DNA of 64,000 nucleotides from Kordiimonadales bacterium IMCC3096 (GCA_016865035.1 CP018227.1:62001-126000); one strand, 5' to 3'. Counted from the first letter of the stretch, positions 8,627 to 18,595 are shown. The notes: a model not told the origin generated them from the letters alone. Numbers and translations: made by a program.

Positions 8627-10318
8627 GTGCAGGACATCTTTCGCAACCTCGGAGTGACCCGGCTGCTCATCATTGCCGGTATCACGCTCTCGGTCGTTGC
8701 CTTCTTCGTCTTCCTCGCCAGCCGTGTGGCCAAACCGGACATGGCCCTGCTCTACAAGGACCTGGAGTCCCGCGACGCCGGCAGCATCGTCGGCATCCTC
8801 GAAAGCCGCCAGATCCCGTTCGAGTTGCGTGGGGACGGCACCGAGATCTATGTCCCGCGCGATCAGGTCGCGCGGATGCGCATGGCCGCAGCGGAGGAAG
8901 GCCTGCCGCTCGGTGGCTCGGTCGGCTACGAGATCTTCGACAATACTGATTCACTGGGCACCACCAGTTTCGTGCAGAACATCAACCTGCTGCGTGCGCT
9001 GGAGGGTGAGCTGGCGCGGACCATCTCCTCCCTCGACGGTGTCGAGGCTGCGCGGGTGCACCTGGTGCTGCCCAAGCGTGAGGTCTTTGCCCGCCAGACC
9101 CAGCAGCCCAGCGCCTCCATCATGCTGAAGACCCGCGGCAACCTGGGTCGCGACCGGGTCGCCGCGGTGCAGAACCTCGCCGCCGCCGCAGTGCCGGGGC
9201 TGGAGCCGGGTCGCGTGTCCGTCGTCGACAGCCGCGGCAACCTGCTTTCCCGCGCGCTGGAGGATGGCGATGACCCGCTCACCGCTCCCACGGCCCTCCA
9301 GGAACTGCGTCAGGGGCACGAGCGCCGGATCAAGCGCGCGGTCGAGACCCTGCTGGAACAGACCATCGGCGCAGGCCGGGTCCGGGCCGAGGTCGCGGCG
9401 GAGATCGACTATGACCGCGTGACGACCAATCGGGAGAGCTATGACCCGGACAGCCAGGTCGTCCGCTCCACACAGATCCGCGAGGAACGCTCCAACTCCT
9501 CCGAAGGCAACCAGCAGGATGCGGTGACCGTCGCCACCAACCTTCCGGGCCAGAACGGTGCGCTGGGCGGCTCCGACAGGATTTCCACATCGGATGAATC
9601 GACGGAGGAGACCGTCAACTACGAGATCACCCGCGAGACCACGACCCAGGTGCGGGAGGCTGGCGTGCTGCGCCGGATCTCCGTCGCCGTGCTGGTCGAT
9701 GGTGTCTATGAGCCGAACGCGGAAGGTGTCGCGGAATATCGCCCCAGGACGGAGGACGAGATCGCGGAGCTGACCCGCCTGGTCCAGTCCGCCGTGGGAT
9801 ACGACGAGGATCGCGGTGACAGCGTGACGATCAGCAACCTTCGCTTCGCGGACATCGAGACTTCTTTCGAGGCCGCCGAACCCGAGTTCGCGGTCGCCGG
9901 ATTCACCAAGTCGGAGATCATGCGGGTCGCGGAGATCCTTGTCCTGGGTATCGTCGCGCTACTGGTCATGCTGCTGGTTGTTCGCCCGATGCTGAACCGC
10001 GTCCTGAGCGCCGGAAATCTCGATACCGGATCCGATACGATCGCCCTGGCAGGCGCAGGCGGGATGGGCGGTGGACAGGCCCGTATCGGCAGTGGCGGCG
10101 ATTACGCCATTGGCGGCGACGGATCAGGCGCAATGCCTGCCCTGTCCGACAGCCGGCCCTCCGGCACCGCGTTGCCCGAAAGGGAGTCGTCCATCGACAT
10201 CAATCAGGTCGAGGGCCGGGTGAAGGAATCCTCCCTCAACAAGATCTCCGAGATCGTCAACAAGCACCCTGAAGAGGCCGTCGCGATCCTTCGCACATGG
10301 CTCTATCAGGACCGCTGA
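8627..10318 (+). CDS. fliF: Flagellar MS-ring protein FliF
   Basis: FliF forms the MS ring in the inner membrane, the base on which the switch and export gate assemble. The 563-residue product has a first membrane segment near residues 12-32 ([18 protein letters not shown]), then YscJ/FliF ring-building domains ([34 protein letters not shown]). A second membrane segment ([19 protein letters not shown]) and a cytoplasmic tail that binds FliG follow. The GTG at 8627 is chosen because CGGAG lies 7 bases before it; a longer frame from 8597 has no ribosome site. It heads fliF-fliG-fliH-fliN and a CtrA-like box lies upstream. Confidence 0.93.
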   Translation: MQDIFRNLGVTRLLIIAGITLSVVAFFVFLASRVAKPDMALLYKDLESRDAGSIVGILESRQIPFELRGDGTEIYVPRDQVARMRMAAAEEGLPLGGSVGYEIFDNTDSLGTTSFVQNINLLRALEGELARTISSLDGVEAARVHLVLPKREVFARQTQQPSASIMLKTRGNLGRDRVAAVQNLAAAAVPGLEPGRVSVVDSRGNLLSRALEDGDDPLTAPTALQELRQGHERRIKRAVETLLEQTIGAGRVRAEVAAEIDYDRVTTNRESYDPDSQVVRSTQIREERSNSSEGNQQDAVTVATNLPGQNGALGGSDRISTSDESTEETVNYEITRETTTQVREAGVLRRISVAVLVDGVYEPNAEGVAEYRPRTEDEIAELTRLVQSAVGYDEDRGDSVTISNLRFADIETSFEAAEPEFAVAGFTKSEIMRVAEILVLGIVALLVMLLVVRPMLNRVLSAGNLDTGSDTIALAGAGGMGGGQARIGSGGDYAIGGDGSGAMPALSDSRPSGTALPERESSIDINQVEGRVKESSLNKISEIVNKHPEEAVAILRTWLYQDR

Positions 10319-10338
10319 GCAGGAAAAGGGACAGGACA

Positions 10339-11352
10339 ATGGCCGTTCTCGACTATCGCAACCTTTCCGGCTCCCAGAAGGCCGCGATCATGATCCTCTC
10401 GCTTTCCGACGAGAGCCTGGCACCCCTGTGGGAGATGCTGGACGACGAGGAAGTGAAGGAAATCTCCCAGACCATGGCCAACCTCGGCTCCGTGACGTCG
10501 GAGACCGTGGAGCGGCTGTTCGTCGATTTCGCCAACCAGATGTCCGCCGGTGGTTCGCTGGTCGGCAGCTTCGAGAGCGCGGAGCGGCTGCTTGGCAAGT
10601 CCCTGCCCCGCGAACGCGTCGAGCAGATCATGGAAGACATTCGCGGCCCCGCCGGTCGCACCATGTGGGACAAGCTGGGCAACGTGAACGAGACCGTTCT
10701 CGCCAACTATCTGAAGAACGAATATCCGCAGACCGTCGCGGTGGTTCTGGCCAAGATCAAGCCCGACCATGCGTCCCGCGTGCTTGCGGCCCTGCCGGAG
10801 GATTTCGCGCTGGAAGTCGTGGCGCGGATGCTGCGCATGGAATCGGTGCAGAAGGATGTGCTCGACAAGGTCGAGGAAACCCTGCGCATCGAGTTCATGA
10901 ACAACCTGGCGCGCACCAACCGCCGTGACAGCCACGAGATGATGGCGGAGATCTTCAACAATCTGGATCGCCAGACGGAGAACCGCTTCGTCTCCGCGCT
11001 GGAGGAACGCAACCGCGACTCGGCGGAGCGCATCAAGGCGCTGATGTTCACGTTCGAGGATCTCTCCAAGCTGGATCCGGCAGGTGTGCAGACCCTGCTG
11101 CGGGTCGTGGACAAGGACAAGCTGGGCATGGCGCTGAAGGGCGCCTCCGACACGCTGCGCGATCTCTTCTTCTCCAACATGTCGGAACGCGCGGCCAAGA
11201 TCCTGCGCGAGGACATGGAGGCCATGGGCCCCGTGCGGCTGCGTGATGTGGAAGCTGCCCAGATGGAGATGGTGAATGCCGCCAAGGATCTTGCCCAGAA
11301 GGGCGACATCATGATGGCGGACAACAAGGGCGACGACGAGTTGGTGTACTGA
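10339..11352 (+). CDS. fliG: Flagellar motor switch protein FliG
   Basis: FliG joins the MS ring to the C ring and meets the stator to give torque. The 337-residue product starts [20 protein letters not shown], has the middle EHPQ-like segment ([14 protein letters not shown]) and the charged C-terminal torque helix region (KIRE-type [19 protein letters not shown]). The ATG at 10339 follows AAGGGACAGGACA, 20 bases after the fliF stop. A longer in-frame start inside fliF (10297) is less likely. It is followed by fliH after one base. Confidence 0.94.
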   Translation: MAVLDYRNLSGSQKAAIMILSLSDESLAPLWEMLDDEEVKEISQTMANLGSVTSETVERLFVDFANQMSAGGSLVGSFESAERLLGKSLPRERVEQIMEDIRGPAGRTMWDKLGNVNETVLANYLKNEYPQTVAVVLAKIKPDHASRVLAALPEDFALEVVARMLRMESVQKDVLDKVEETLRIEFMNNLARTNRRDSHEMMAEIFNNLDRQTENRFVSALEERNRDSAERIKALMFTFEDLSKLDPAGVQTLLRVVDKDKLGMALKGASDTLRDLFFSNMSERAAKILREDMEAMGPVRLRDVEAAQMEMVNAAKDLAQKGDIMMADNKGDDELVY

Positions 11353-11353
11353 C

Positions 11354-11986
11354 GTGGCTGAGAAGTTCCTCTTCGATCATGATTTCGACACCGGTGGCAG
11401 CATTCTGCACAAGCGCCAGAAGGCGGAGGTCTATGAGGCTGCCGACCTGGACGCCGCACGCGCCGAGGCCCTGGCCGAGGGCGAGCGGCGCGGGCGCCAG
11501 CTTGCCGGGCAGGAGGTGGAGGCCGCGGCCTCCGCAACGCTCGGCATGATCGCCAGCGGCATCGATGAATGCCGGATGACCCTGGGCGACATCGAGGCCC
11601 GACAGGCCAGGGAGGCCGCGCAGGTCGGCATCGCGATCGGCAGGCGTCTCGCCGAGACCCTGATCACCCGCTTTCCGGAGCGGGAAATCGAGAGTCTGGT
11701 GACCGGTTGCCTGAAGGAACTGCGCGACGAACCCCGCCTGGTGGTCCGCACGTCCGAAACCGTGGCGAACAACCTGCGCGACCGCATCGACCAGATGGCA
11801 ACGGGTGCCGGTTTTGCCGGTCGGGTGGTGCTGCTGCCCGATGACACGATGGGCCCCCAGGACGCGCGCGTCGAATGGGCCGACGGCGGCGCCAGCCGCG
11901 ACCATGCCGCAACCGAGGCAGCGATTGCCGAGGCAGTGGACCGTTTCCTTGACGAGAACGAACGCCAGAACGGCGGAATGGAGTAA
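11354..11986 (+). CDS. fliH: Flagellar export ATPase regulator FliH-like protein
   Basis: FliH binds the export ATPase FliI and tethers it to the C ring protein FliN. The 210-residue product starts at GTG 11354, one base after the fliG stop. It has a long Ala/Glu-rich helix (about residues 30-75) and the FliH/SctL-type C-terminal part with VGIAIGRRLAETLI and VVLLPDDTMGPQDARVEWADGG. Sequence conservation in FliH is low, so the call rests partly on place between fliG and fliN. fliI itself is not in the window. Confidence 0.8.
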   Translation: MAEKFLFDHDFDTGGSILHKRQKAEVYEAADLDAARAEALAEGERRGRQLAGQEVEAAASATLGMIASGIDECRMTLGDIEARQAREAAQVGIAIGRRLAETLITRFPEREIESLVTGCLKELRDEPRLVVRTSETVANNLRDRIDQMATGAGFAGRVVLLPDDTMGPQDARVEWADGGASRDHAATEAAIAEAVDRFLDENERQNGGME

Positions 11987-11992
11987 TTCGAG

Positions 11993-12349
11993 ATGGCTGA
12001 CGAAACCAACCTCGACCTGAATGAGATCAAGGATGAAGCCAACACCGGCACCGCCGTCGCGACCACCAGTGGCGATGAAGATGATGAGGATATTTCACGT
12101 ACTGCCAGTGACCTGGAGACCGTCTTTGATATTCCGGTTCAGGTTTCGGCAGTGCTCGGCCGGTCCCGGATGCAGGTCAGCCAGCTGATGCGCATCAGCA
12201 AGGGCGCGGTCGTGGAACTGGACCGGAAGGTCGGTGAGGCCATCGACATCTACGTCAACAACCGGCTCGTCGCGCGCGGTGAGGTCGTGGTCGTCGATGA
12301 CCGTCTCGGCGTGACCATGACGGAAATCATCAAGGGCAGTCGGGGCTGA
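11993..12349 (+). CDS. fliN: Flagellar motor switch protein FliN
   Basis: FliN builds the lower C ring that sets rotation direction and docks the export ATPase complex. The 118-residue product has an acidic tail (EDDEDIS) followed by the SpoA-like domain: FDIPVQVSAVLGRSRM, LMRISKGAVVELDRKVGE and VDIYVNNR-like IDIYVNNRLVARGEVVVVDD. Length is normal for FliN. It starts six bases after fliH and is followed by the MotA-like gene. Confidence 0.93.
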   Translation: MADETNLDLNEIKDEANTGTAVATTSGDEDDEDISRTASDLETVFDIPVQVSAVLGRSRMQVSQLMRISKGAVVELDRKVGEAIDIYVNNRLVARGEVVVVDDRLGVTMTEIIKGSRG

Positions 12350-12367
12350 TCCGGGGGGCTGTGGAAC

Positions 12368-13150
12368 ATGTTCGCACGCTTTGACTTTGCAACGCTGATC
12401 GGCCTGGTGGCGAGCGTCCTCGTGCTGGGCGGCGTCATCTGGCTGGGGGATGGTTTCAGGGCTTTCCTGAACCTGCCGTCCCTGCTGATCGTCCTCGGCG
12501 GCACGCTGGCCGTGACCCTGATCAGCTATCCGCTGGGCGATGTGCTGCGTACGCTGCCTGCTGTCTTCTCGATCATGTTCCGCCGCCTGCGCGACCCCTC
12601 CGAAGCGGCGATGCTGGCCGTGAAGCTGGCCGACGAGGCCCGCCGTCATGGCCATCTGGCCCTGCCCGCCAGGCTGCAGCGGGAGCGCAACGAGCCGTTC
12701 CTGCGCAAGGCCATGCAGCTTGTCGTCGACGACACGCCGACGCAGGAGATCGAACGCATCCTCAGCAACGATGTCGGCTCCCAGGTCCAGCGCGAGAAGC
12801 TCAGCGCCGCTGTCCTGCACCGCGCGGGCGAGATCGCCCCTGCGATGGGCCTGATCGGCACCCTGCTGGGCCTGGTCCAGATGCTGGGCCGCCTCGACAA
12901 TCCGACGGAGATCGGTCCGGCCATGGCCCTGGCCCTGCTGACCACCCTCTATGGCGCGATCCTGGCCAACATGGTCCTGCATCCGCTCGCCACCAAGCTG
13001 GAGCATCACGCGGAGGAGGAGGCAACGCTGAACCGCCTCTATGCCGCCGCCGCCCGCTCCATCAGTTGCAAGGAAAACCCGCGCCATCTCGAGGCGCTGA
13101 TCAACAGCCTGCTGCCGCCGCTGAAACGCGTCCGCTACTACGCAGCCTGA
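12368..13150 (+). CDS. MotA/PomA-type stator membrane protein without adjacent MotB
   Basis: A 260-residue membrane protein of the MotA/TolQ/ExbB family. The start (FATLIGLVASVLVLGGVIWLG, then NLPSLLIVLGGTLAVTLISY) resembles the PomA branch of stators. Later segments EIAPAMGLIGTLLGLVQML and AMALALLTTLYGAILANMVL are the pore-lining helices typical of the family. It is placed between fliN and flbD with short gaps, so it is made with the C ring. No MotB/PomB partner follows; the only motB in the window belongs to a second, different motA at 33959. It may pair with that MotB, with one elsewhere, or have a separate role. Confidence 0.8.
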   Translation: MFARFDFATLIGLVASVLVLGGVIWLGDGFRAFLNLPSLLIVLGGTLAVTLISYPLGDVLRTLPAVFSIMFRRLRDPSEAAMLAVKLADEARRHGHLALPARLQRERNEPFLRKAMQLVVDDTPTQEIERILSNDVGSQVQREKLSAAVLHRAGEIAPAMGLIGTLLGLVQMLGRLDNPTEIGPAMALALLTTLYGAILANMVLHPLATKLEHHAEEEATLNRLYAAAARSISCKENPRHLEALINSLLPPLKRVRYYAA

Positions 13151-13170
13151 CGCTCAAAGGAGAATACCAG

Positions 13171-14571
13171 ATGAGACTTCTGATCGTCGGTCCCCTGTCC
13201 GGACAGTTCGGTGCAGCCAGCAAGATCGCCATCCAGAATGGTGCCAAGGTGGCCCATGTGAACACGGTAAGCGACGCACTGGTGCAGCTTCGCGCCGGAC
13301 GTGGCGCGGACCTGGCCATGGTGGACGTGAAGCTGGATATCGGTGATTTCGTCACCCAGCTGATCAGCGAACACATCAACCTGGAGGTCGTGGCCTGCGG
13401 TGTCGGAAACGACACGGACGCCGCCGTCCGCGCCATCAAGGGCGGCGCCAAGGAATATGTGCCCCTGCCCCCGGACCCCGAGCTGATCGCGGCGGTGCTG
13501 AAGGCCGTGGCTGACGACGATACCGACCTGCTGTTCCGCGATCAGCGGATGCATGCTGTGATGAAGCTGGCCGACCAGATCGCCCCGTCCAACGCCTGCA
13601 TCATGATCACGGGCGAAAGCGGCACGGGCAAGGAAGTCATGGCCCGCCACATTCACCAGAAGGGCCGTCGCAGCGACAAGGCCTTCGTCGCGGTGAACTG
13701 CGCCGCGATCCCCGACAACCTGCTGGAATCGGAACTGTTCGGTCATGAGAAGGGTGCCTTCACCGGTGCCGTGACCCGCCGCGTCGGCAAGTTCGAGGAA
13801 GCGGACGGCGGCACCCTGCTGCTGGACGAGATCAGCGAAATGGATATCCGCCTGCAGGCCAAGCTGCTGCGCGCCATTCAGGAGCGCGAGATCGACCGTG
13901 TCGGCGGCTCCAAGCCGGTGAAGGTCGACATCCGCGTCATTGCCACATCGAACCGCGACCTGGTCGAGGAAGTCCGCCAGGGCAACTTCCGCGAAGACCT
14001 GCTCTACCGGCTCAACGTGGTCAACCTGGTGCTGCCGCCGCTGCGGGAGCGGCTGGAAGATGTCGCCCTGCTGGCCGACCACTTCGTGCGCAAGTACGCC
14101 GACGCCAATGCCGTCCCGCCGCGCCCCCTGTCCGCCGGCGCCCTGGCGGTTCTGAAGCGCCACGCCTGGCCGGGCAATGTGCGTGAGCTGGAAAACACCA
14201 TGCACCGTGCCGTGCTGCTGGCCACCGAGGACGAGATCGAGGAAATGGCCATCGTGCTGCCCGACGGCAGCCGCCCCGCCGCCACCCAGTCCCCGGTCGC
14301 CGTCGTGGCGGCCGCGACGGGTGGGGCCGCTGTCTCGTCCCTGCCCGTGGAGGGTGAGGACGCGGAAGCAGCGAACCTGGTCGGTCGCACGGTGGCGGAG
14401 GTGGAACGGCAGTTGATCCTGGAGACCCTGGATCACTGCCTCGGCAACCGGACCCATGCCGCGAACATCCTCGGCATCTCGATCCGTACGCTGCGCAACA
14501 AGCTGAAGGCCTACACGGAAGAAGGAATCCCCGTGCCCGGTCCCGGCGAGATGCGCCGCTACGCCGTCTGA
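13171..14571 (+). CDS. flbD: Sigma-54-dependent flagellar transcription activator FlbD
   Basis: Enhancer-binding activator for late flagellar genes, 466 residues. It has an N-terminal receiver-like domain (1-120), an AAA+ domain and a Fis-type DNA-binding end (NRTHAANILGISIRTLRNKL). In the AAA+ domain I see Walker A GESGTGKE (148-155), the sigma-54 contact loop GAFTGA (195-200) and Walker B GGTLLLDE (213-220). The receiver begins LLIVGPLS, lacking the acidic pair that binds metal in normal receivers, although Asp52 is in place. This fits FlbD, which in Caulobacter is governed by FliX. AGGAGA precedes the ATG at 13171. The likely targets in this window are the sigma-54 sites at 4295 and 44180. 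Confidence 0.9.
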   Translation: MRLLIVGPLSGQFGAASKIAIQNGAKVAHVNTVSDALVQLRAGRGADLAMVDVKLDIGDFVTQLISEHINLEVVACGVGNDTDAAVRAIKGGAKEYVPLPPDPELIAAVLKAVADDDTDLLFRDQRMHAVMKLADQIAPSNACIMITGESGTGKEVMARHIHQKGRRSDKAFVAVNCAAIPDNLLESELFGHEKGAFTGAVTRRVGKFEEADGGTLLLDEISEMDIRLQAKLLRAIQEREIDRVGGSKPVKVDIRVIATSNRDLVEEVRQGNFREDLLYRLNVVNLVLPPLRERLEDVALLADHFVRKYADANAVPPRPLSAGALAVLKRHAWPGNVRELENTMHRAVLLATEDEIEEMAIVLPDGSRPAATQSPVAVVAAATGGAAVSSLPVEGEDAEAANLVGRTVAEVERQLILETLDHCLGNRTHAANILGISIRTLRNKLKAYTEEGIPVPGPGEMRRYAV

Positions 14572-14621
14572 TCACCGAACGCCCTTCATGAAACCCCTTT
14601 CCGACATCCGAGGATCCTGAT

Positions 14622-16781
14622 TTGAGCGACCAGCTTCCGGCAGAACGCGGCAGCAGCGCAGTAGCGACGGGCAGCACCGGCGGAACAGGCAGCCCCTTCG
14701 GCGGCCCCGAAGCGCTTGGCCTGTTGCGCCAGCTCGCCCGGCGCGGCGACATTGCGCTGGCCCTGGGTGTCGTTGCCATCCTGGTTGTCCTGATCCTGCC
14801 CATGCCGGGCTGGTTGCTGGACTTCTGTCTCGCCATCTCCATCACCTTCTCGGTGATGGTGCTGATGACATGCCTGTTCATCCAGAAACCGCTGGAATTC
14901 AGTTCCTTCCCCACCGTGCTGCTGATTGCCACCATGATACGGCTGGCCCTGAACATGGCCTCCACCCGGCTGATCCTGTCGGAGGGGCACAATGGCACCG
15001 ACGCCGCCGGTCAGGTCATCGAAGCCTTTGGCAACTTCGTCATGGGCGGCAATTTCGTCATCGGCATCATCGTCTTCGCGATTCTGGTGATCGTGAACTT
15101 CGTGGTCATCACCAAGGGTTCCGGGCGCATCGCGGAAGTGGCCGCGCGCTTCACTCTGGACGCCATGCCCGGCAAACAGATGGCGATCGACGCCGACCTT
15201 TCGGCCGGCCTGATCAACGAGGACGAGGCCCGCAGCCGCCGCAAGGACCTGGAGGACGAGAGCACCTTCTTCGGCGCCATGGACGGTGCATCCAAGTTCG
15301 TTCGTGGCGACGCCATCGCCGGCCTGATGATCACCTTCATCAATGTCATCGGCGGCATCATCATCGGTGTCGCCCAGAACGACATGAGCTTCATGGAGGC
15401 CGGGCAGACCTATACCCTGCTGACCGTCGGTGACGGTCTGGTCTCCCAGATCCCGGCGCTGATCGTCTCCACGGCGGCCGGTCTGCTGGTCTCCAAGGCC
15501 GGTGTCTCCGGGTCTGCCGACAAGGCCCTGTTCCGTCAGTTCAGCGGCTATCCCGCGTCTCTCGGCATCTCCTCGTTCCTGCTTGTCGCCCTGTCGCTGC
15601 TGCCGGGCATTCCGCTCATTCCCTTCTGGATCCTGGCCGGTGCCGCCGGCTTCGGGGCCTGGACGCTGTACCGCAAGGGACAGCAGCCGACAGTCGATGC
15701 GGAGGTTGTGGATGGCGCCGAAGCCGCCGCCGCCGAGCCCGCCGAACAGCCCATCGCCGAGATCCTGGCCATCGACGACCTGCGGCTGGAGATCGGCTAT
15801 GGCCTGCTGAAACTGGTGGAGGGCGACACCAATGGTCCGAAGCTGACCGACCAGATCCGCGCCCTGCGGCGCCAGATCGCCACCGACATGGGCTTCGTCA
15901 TGCCCAGCGTCCGCATCCTCGACAACATGCAGCTCGGCGCGAACACCTATTCCATCCGCATCAAGGAAGTGGAAGCCGGTACGGGCGACGTCCGCGCCAA
16001 CAAGCTGATGGTGCTTGATCCCGCCGGCGGTGACATCGACATGCCGGGCGAGAACACGACGGAGCCTGCCTTCGGCCTGCCCGCCAAGTGGGTGGACGAT
16101 TCCCTGCGCGAAGAAGCCAGCTTCCGCGGCCTGACGGTGGTCGATGCCTCAACCGTGGTCACGACGCATCTGACCGAGGTGCTGAAGGATCACATGCCCG
16201 ACCTGCTGTCCTACGCCGAGACCCGGAAGCTGCTGGACGAGCTGCCTGACGCCCATCGCAAGCTGGTCGACGACCTGATCCCGAGCCAGATCAGTGTCTC
16301 CGCCGTGCAGCGCGTGTTGCAGAACCTGCTGGCCGAACGCGTCTCCATCCGCGATCTGGCGACGGTGCTGGAGGGCATCTCCGACGCCGTCGGCTTCACC
16401 AAGAATGTCAGCCTGATCACGGAGCATGTGCGCACCCGCCTGTCGCGCCAGATCTGCAACGCCAACCTGATGCCCGACGGCTTCCTGCCGCTGGTTACCC
16501 TCTCCCCCGACTGGGAAAGCGCCTTCGCGGAAGCCCTCGTCGGCCAGGGCGAGGAACGCCAGCTCGCCATGGCCCCCAGCAAGGTGCAGGAGTTCATCGG
16601 AGCCATTCGCATGACCTATGACCGGCTGGGCCAGCAGGGCCAGGACCCTGTACTGCTGACCAGCCCGGCCATCCGGCCCTTCGTGCGCTCCATCGTCGAG
16701 CGCATCCGCGGTGCGACCGTGGTAATGTCGCAGAACGAGGTGCACCCGAAGGTGCGCCTGCGTCAGTTGGCACAGGTCTGA
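14622..16781 (+). CDS. flhA: Flagellar export gate protein FlhA
   Basis: FlhA is the large membrane channel protein of the flagellar type III export gate. The 719-residue product has about eight hydrophobic segments from residue 40 on (DIALALGVVAILVVLILPMP, VVLIATMIRLALN-like VLLIATMIRLALNMAST). The FHIPEP-type loop ARFTLDAMPGKQMAIDADL follows, then the large cytosolic domain from about residue 370. I chose the TTG at 14622, because GAGGA lies 8 bases upstream and the frame before it is unsupported. It follows flbD by 50 bases and leads into flhF with a 6-base gap. Confidence 0.94.
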   Translation: MSDQLPAERGSSAVATGSTGGTGSPFGGPEALGLLRQLARRGDIALALGVVAILVVLILPMPGWLLDFCLAISITFSVMVLMTCLFIQKPLEFSSFPTVLLIATMIRLALNMASTRLILSEGHNGTDAAGQVIEAFGNFVMGGNFVIGIIVFAILVIVNFVVITKGSGRIAEVAARFTLDAMPGKQMAIDADLSAGLINEDEARSRRKDLEDESTFFGAMDGASKFVRGDAIAGLMITFINVIGGIIIGVAQNDMSFMEAGQTYTLLTVGDGLVSQIPALIVSTAAGLLVSKAGVSGSADKALFRQFSGYPASLGISSFLLVALSLLPGIPLIPFWILAGAAGFGAWTLYRKGQQPTVDAEVVDGAEAAAAEPAEQPIAEILAIDDLRLEIGYGLLKLVEGDTNGPKLTDQIRALRRQIATDMGFVMPSVRILDNMQLGANTYSIRIKEVEAGTGDVRANKLMVLDPAGGDIDMPGENTTEPAFGLPAKWVDDSLREEASFRGLTVVDASTVVTTHLTEVLKDHMPDLLSYAETRKLLDELPDAHRKLVDDLIPSQISVSAVQRVLQNLLAERVSIRDLATVLEGISDAVGFTKNVSLITEHVRTRLSRQICNANLMPDGFLPLVTLSPDWESAFAEALVGQGEERQLAMAPSKVQEFIGAIRMTYDRLGQQGQDPVLLTSPAIRPFVRSIVERIRGATVVMSQNEVHPKVRLRQLAQV

Positions 16782-16787
16782 TAGACG

Positions 16788-17786
16788 ATGCGGATCCGAA
16801 CCTTCACAGCGCGGTCCATGAGCGAGGCCCTGCGGCTCGTCCGCCAGGAACTCGGTCGCGATGCCGTCATTCTCGGAAACCGGGACGTCGCGGAGGGTGT
16901 CGAGGTCACCGCCGCCATCGATCCGACGGATGACCCGGTCATCGACACCTTCCAGGTCCGGGACCGTGATCTTGGCCCGAATGTGTTGCCTCTGGAAGTC
17001 AACGAGGACGAGGACCAGTTGCCGGAAGAAGCGGAGCGGCTGCTTCGCGCTGTTGCGTTTCACGGTGCCCCGCTGGAGGTCAACGAGAAGCTTTGCCGAC
17101 GTGCGGCAGAGGTCAATGACCCCTCACTGACAGTCTCTCTCGCGGCGGGAATGGAGCATGTGTTCCGGTTCAAGCCCTTTGGTCGCCCATCCGACAATGC
17201 CCTGGTCCTTGTTGGACCGCCGGGCGCGGGAAAGACCGTCGTTGCCGCCAAGTACGCGGTTGAATCGATATTGTCCGGTCGCCCCCTCAAGATCGCCACG
17301 ACGGATATCGAACGGCCGGGCGGCGAGATGAGGCTGATGGAACTGGCCGAGATCCTGGACAACCGGCCTGTCCGCCTGTCCCCTGGTCGCCGACTGGAAT
17401 GGTCCGGGCCACGCATCATCGACACGGAGGGAGTGAACCCGTTCGATGACGCCGACATCCAGAAACTGCGCGAGACCATCGAGATCAATGATGCGGAACC
17501 GGTACTGGTGCTGCCCGCCGGTGGCGACCCCTATGAATATGAGGACATCGCCTACGTCTTTGCGGAACTCGGTGTCACGCGACTGGTGGCGACCCGCATC
17601 GACACGGCACGCCGCATCGGCGGCATCCTGGCCGCCGCAGCGACCGGCCTCAGCTTTGCCGCTGCCGGTGCCTCCCCCGTCATCGCCGACGGTCTCTACC
17701 CTCTCACCCCGACCGCTCTGGCGCGCCTGATCCTGAATGACCCGGACGGCGCGGCGGAACTGGATGAAGTCAGGAAGCACGCATGA
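16788..17786 (+). CDS. flhF: Divergent FlhF-like SRP-family GTPase
   Basis: FlhF is an SRP-type GTPase that helps set flagellar position and number. The 332-residue product begins MRIRTFTARSMSEALRLVRQ and ELGRDAVILG, the standard FlhF N-terminus, and has a P-loop GPPGAGKTVVAAKYA. Other GTPase motifs are altered: the usual DTAGR is IDTEGVNP and the TKLD motif is TRID. Place between flhA and flhG supports the call. Whether it still hydrolyses GTP cannot be told from sequence. The flhG start overlaps its stop (ATGA). Confidence 0.85.
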   Translation: MRIRTFTARSMSEALRLVRQELGRDAVILGNRDVAEGVEVTAAIDPTDDPVIDTFQVRDRDLGPNVLPLEVNEDEDQLPEEAERLLRAVAFHGAPLEVNEKLCRRAAEVNDPSLTVSLAAGMEHVFRFKPFGRPSDNALVLVGPPGAGKTVVAAKYAVESILSGRPLKIATTDIERPGGEMRLMELAEILDNRPVRLSPGRRLEWSGPRIIDTEGVNPFDDADIQKLRETIEINDAEPVLVLPAGGDPYEYEDIAYVFAELGVTRLVATRIDTARRIGGILAAAATGLSFAAAGASPVIADGLYPLTPTALARLILNDPDGAAELDEVRKHA

Positions 17787-18595
17787 GCGACCAAACCATA
17801 CGCTCCCGCTCCAGCGACAAGGCCGCCACGCATCCGGAGGCCCTGTCGGGAAAGAAACTGATCACTGTCGCATCGGGCAAGGGCGGCGTGGGGAAGACCT
17901 GGTTCGCCATCACGCTGTCACATGCGCTGGCGCAGGCGGGCCGCAAGGTGCTGCTGTTCGACGGCGATCTGGGCCTCGCCAATATCGATATCCAGCTGGG
18001 CCTCAATCCCTCACACGACCTCAGTGAGGCAGTGCTGGGCACGAAACGCTTCGACGAGGTGGTCACGAAGTCACCCGAGACCGGATTCGACATGGTCGCC
18101 GGTCGTTCGGGCTCGGCCCGCATGGTCAACGTCCGCAACGATCAGATAAGCCTGCTGCGCCATGGACTGCTGGCCGCCGCACAGGTCTACGATCACGTCG
18201 TTCTGGACCTGGGTGCCGGTGTCGACCGCAGCATTCGCGGTCTCGCCGCCAATTCGGGACCAACGATGGTGATAACGACGGAAGAACCCACCGCGATCAC
18301 CGATGCCTATGCCCTGATCAAGCTGTTGCACGCCGACCGGCCGGGCGGCGACTTCCGCGTGGTGGTCAACATGTGCGGTGGCCGCGCGGAGGGGGAGCGG
18401 ACCTTCGCCAAGCTTTCGACGGCCTGCGAGAACTTCCTGAAGGTGAAGCCGCGGCTGGCCGGGATCATCACCCGCGACCCGAACGTCAACGACACGATCC
18501 GGCGACAGACACCGATGCTGAAACGGCATCCGCTCAGCCCCGCGTCGGAAGATGTTGCCCGGATCGCACGCAGCCTGCTCGCGGAGGGCCACTGA
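17783..18595 (+). CDS. flhG: MinD-like ATPase FlhG (FleN)
   Basis: FlhG works with FlhF to limit the number of flagella. The 270-residue protein has the deviant Walker A of the MinD/ParA group (ASGKGGVGKTW, with the signature Lys), the segment LLFDGDLGLANIDIQLGL, and VVLDLGAGVDRSIRGLA as the switch II region. The C-terminal end HPLSPASEDVARIARSLL may form the membrane-targeting helix. It is translationally coupled to flhF by an ATGA overlap and is the last gene of the flagellar run. A weak hairpin follows (GCCCGC 18608-18613 with GCGGGC 18628-18633). Confidence 0.9.
   Translation: MSDQTIRSRSSDKAATHPEALSGKKLITVASGKGGVGKTWFAITLSHALAQAGRKVLLFDGDLGLANIDIQLGLNPSHDLSEAVLGTKRFDEVVTKSPETGFDMVAGRSGSARMVNVRNDQISLLRHGLLAAAQVYDHVVLDLGAGVDRSIRGLAANSGPTMVITTEEPTAITDAYALIKLLHADRPGGDFRVVVNMCGGRAEGERTFAKLSTACENFLKVKPRLAGIITRDPNVNDTIRRQTPMLKRHPLSPASEDVARIARSLLAEGH

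Noticed and set aside
12001-13087. Long minus-strand frame over fliN and the MotA-like gene
   Set aside because: It is a GC-rich shadow frame; the plus-strand genes have clear family motifs and proper starts.
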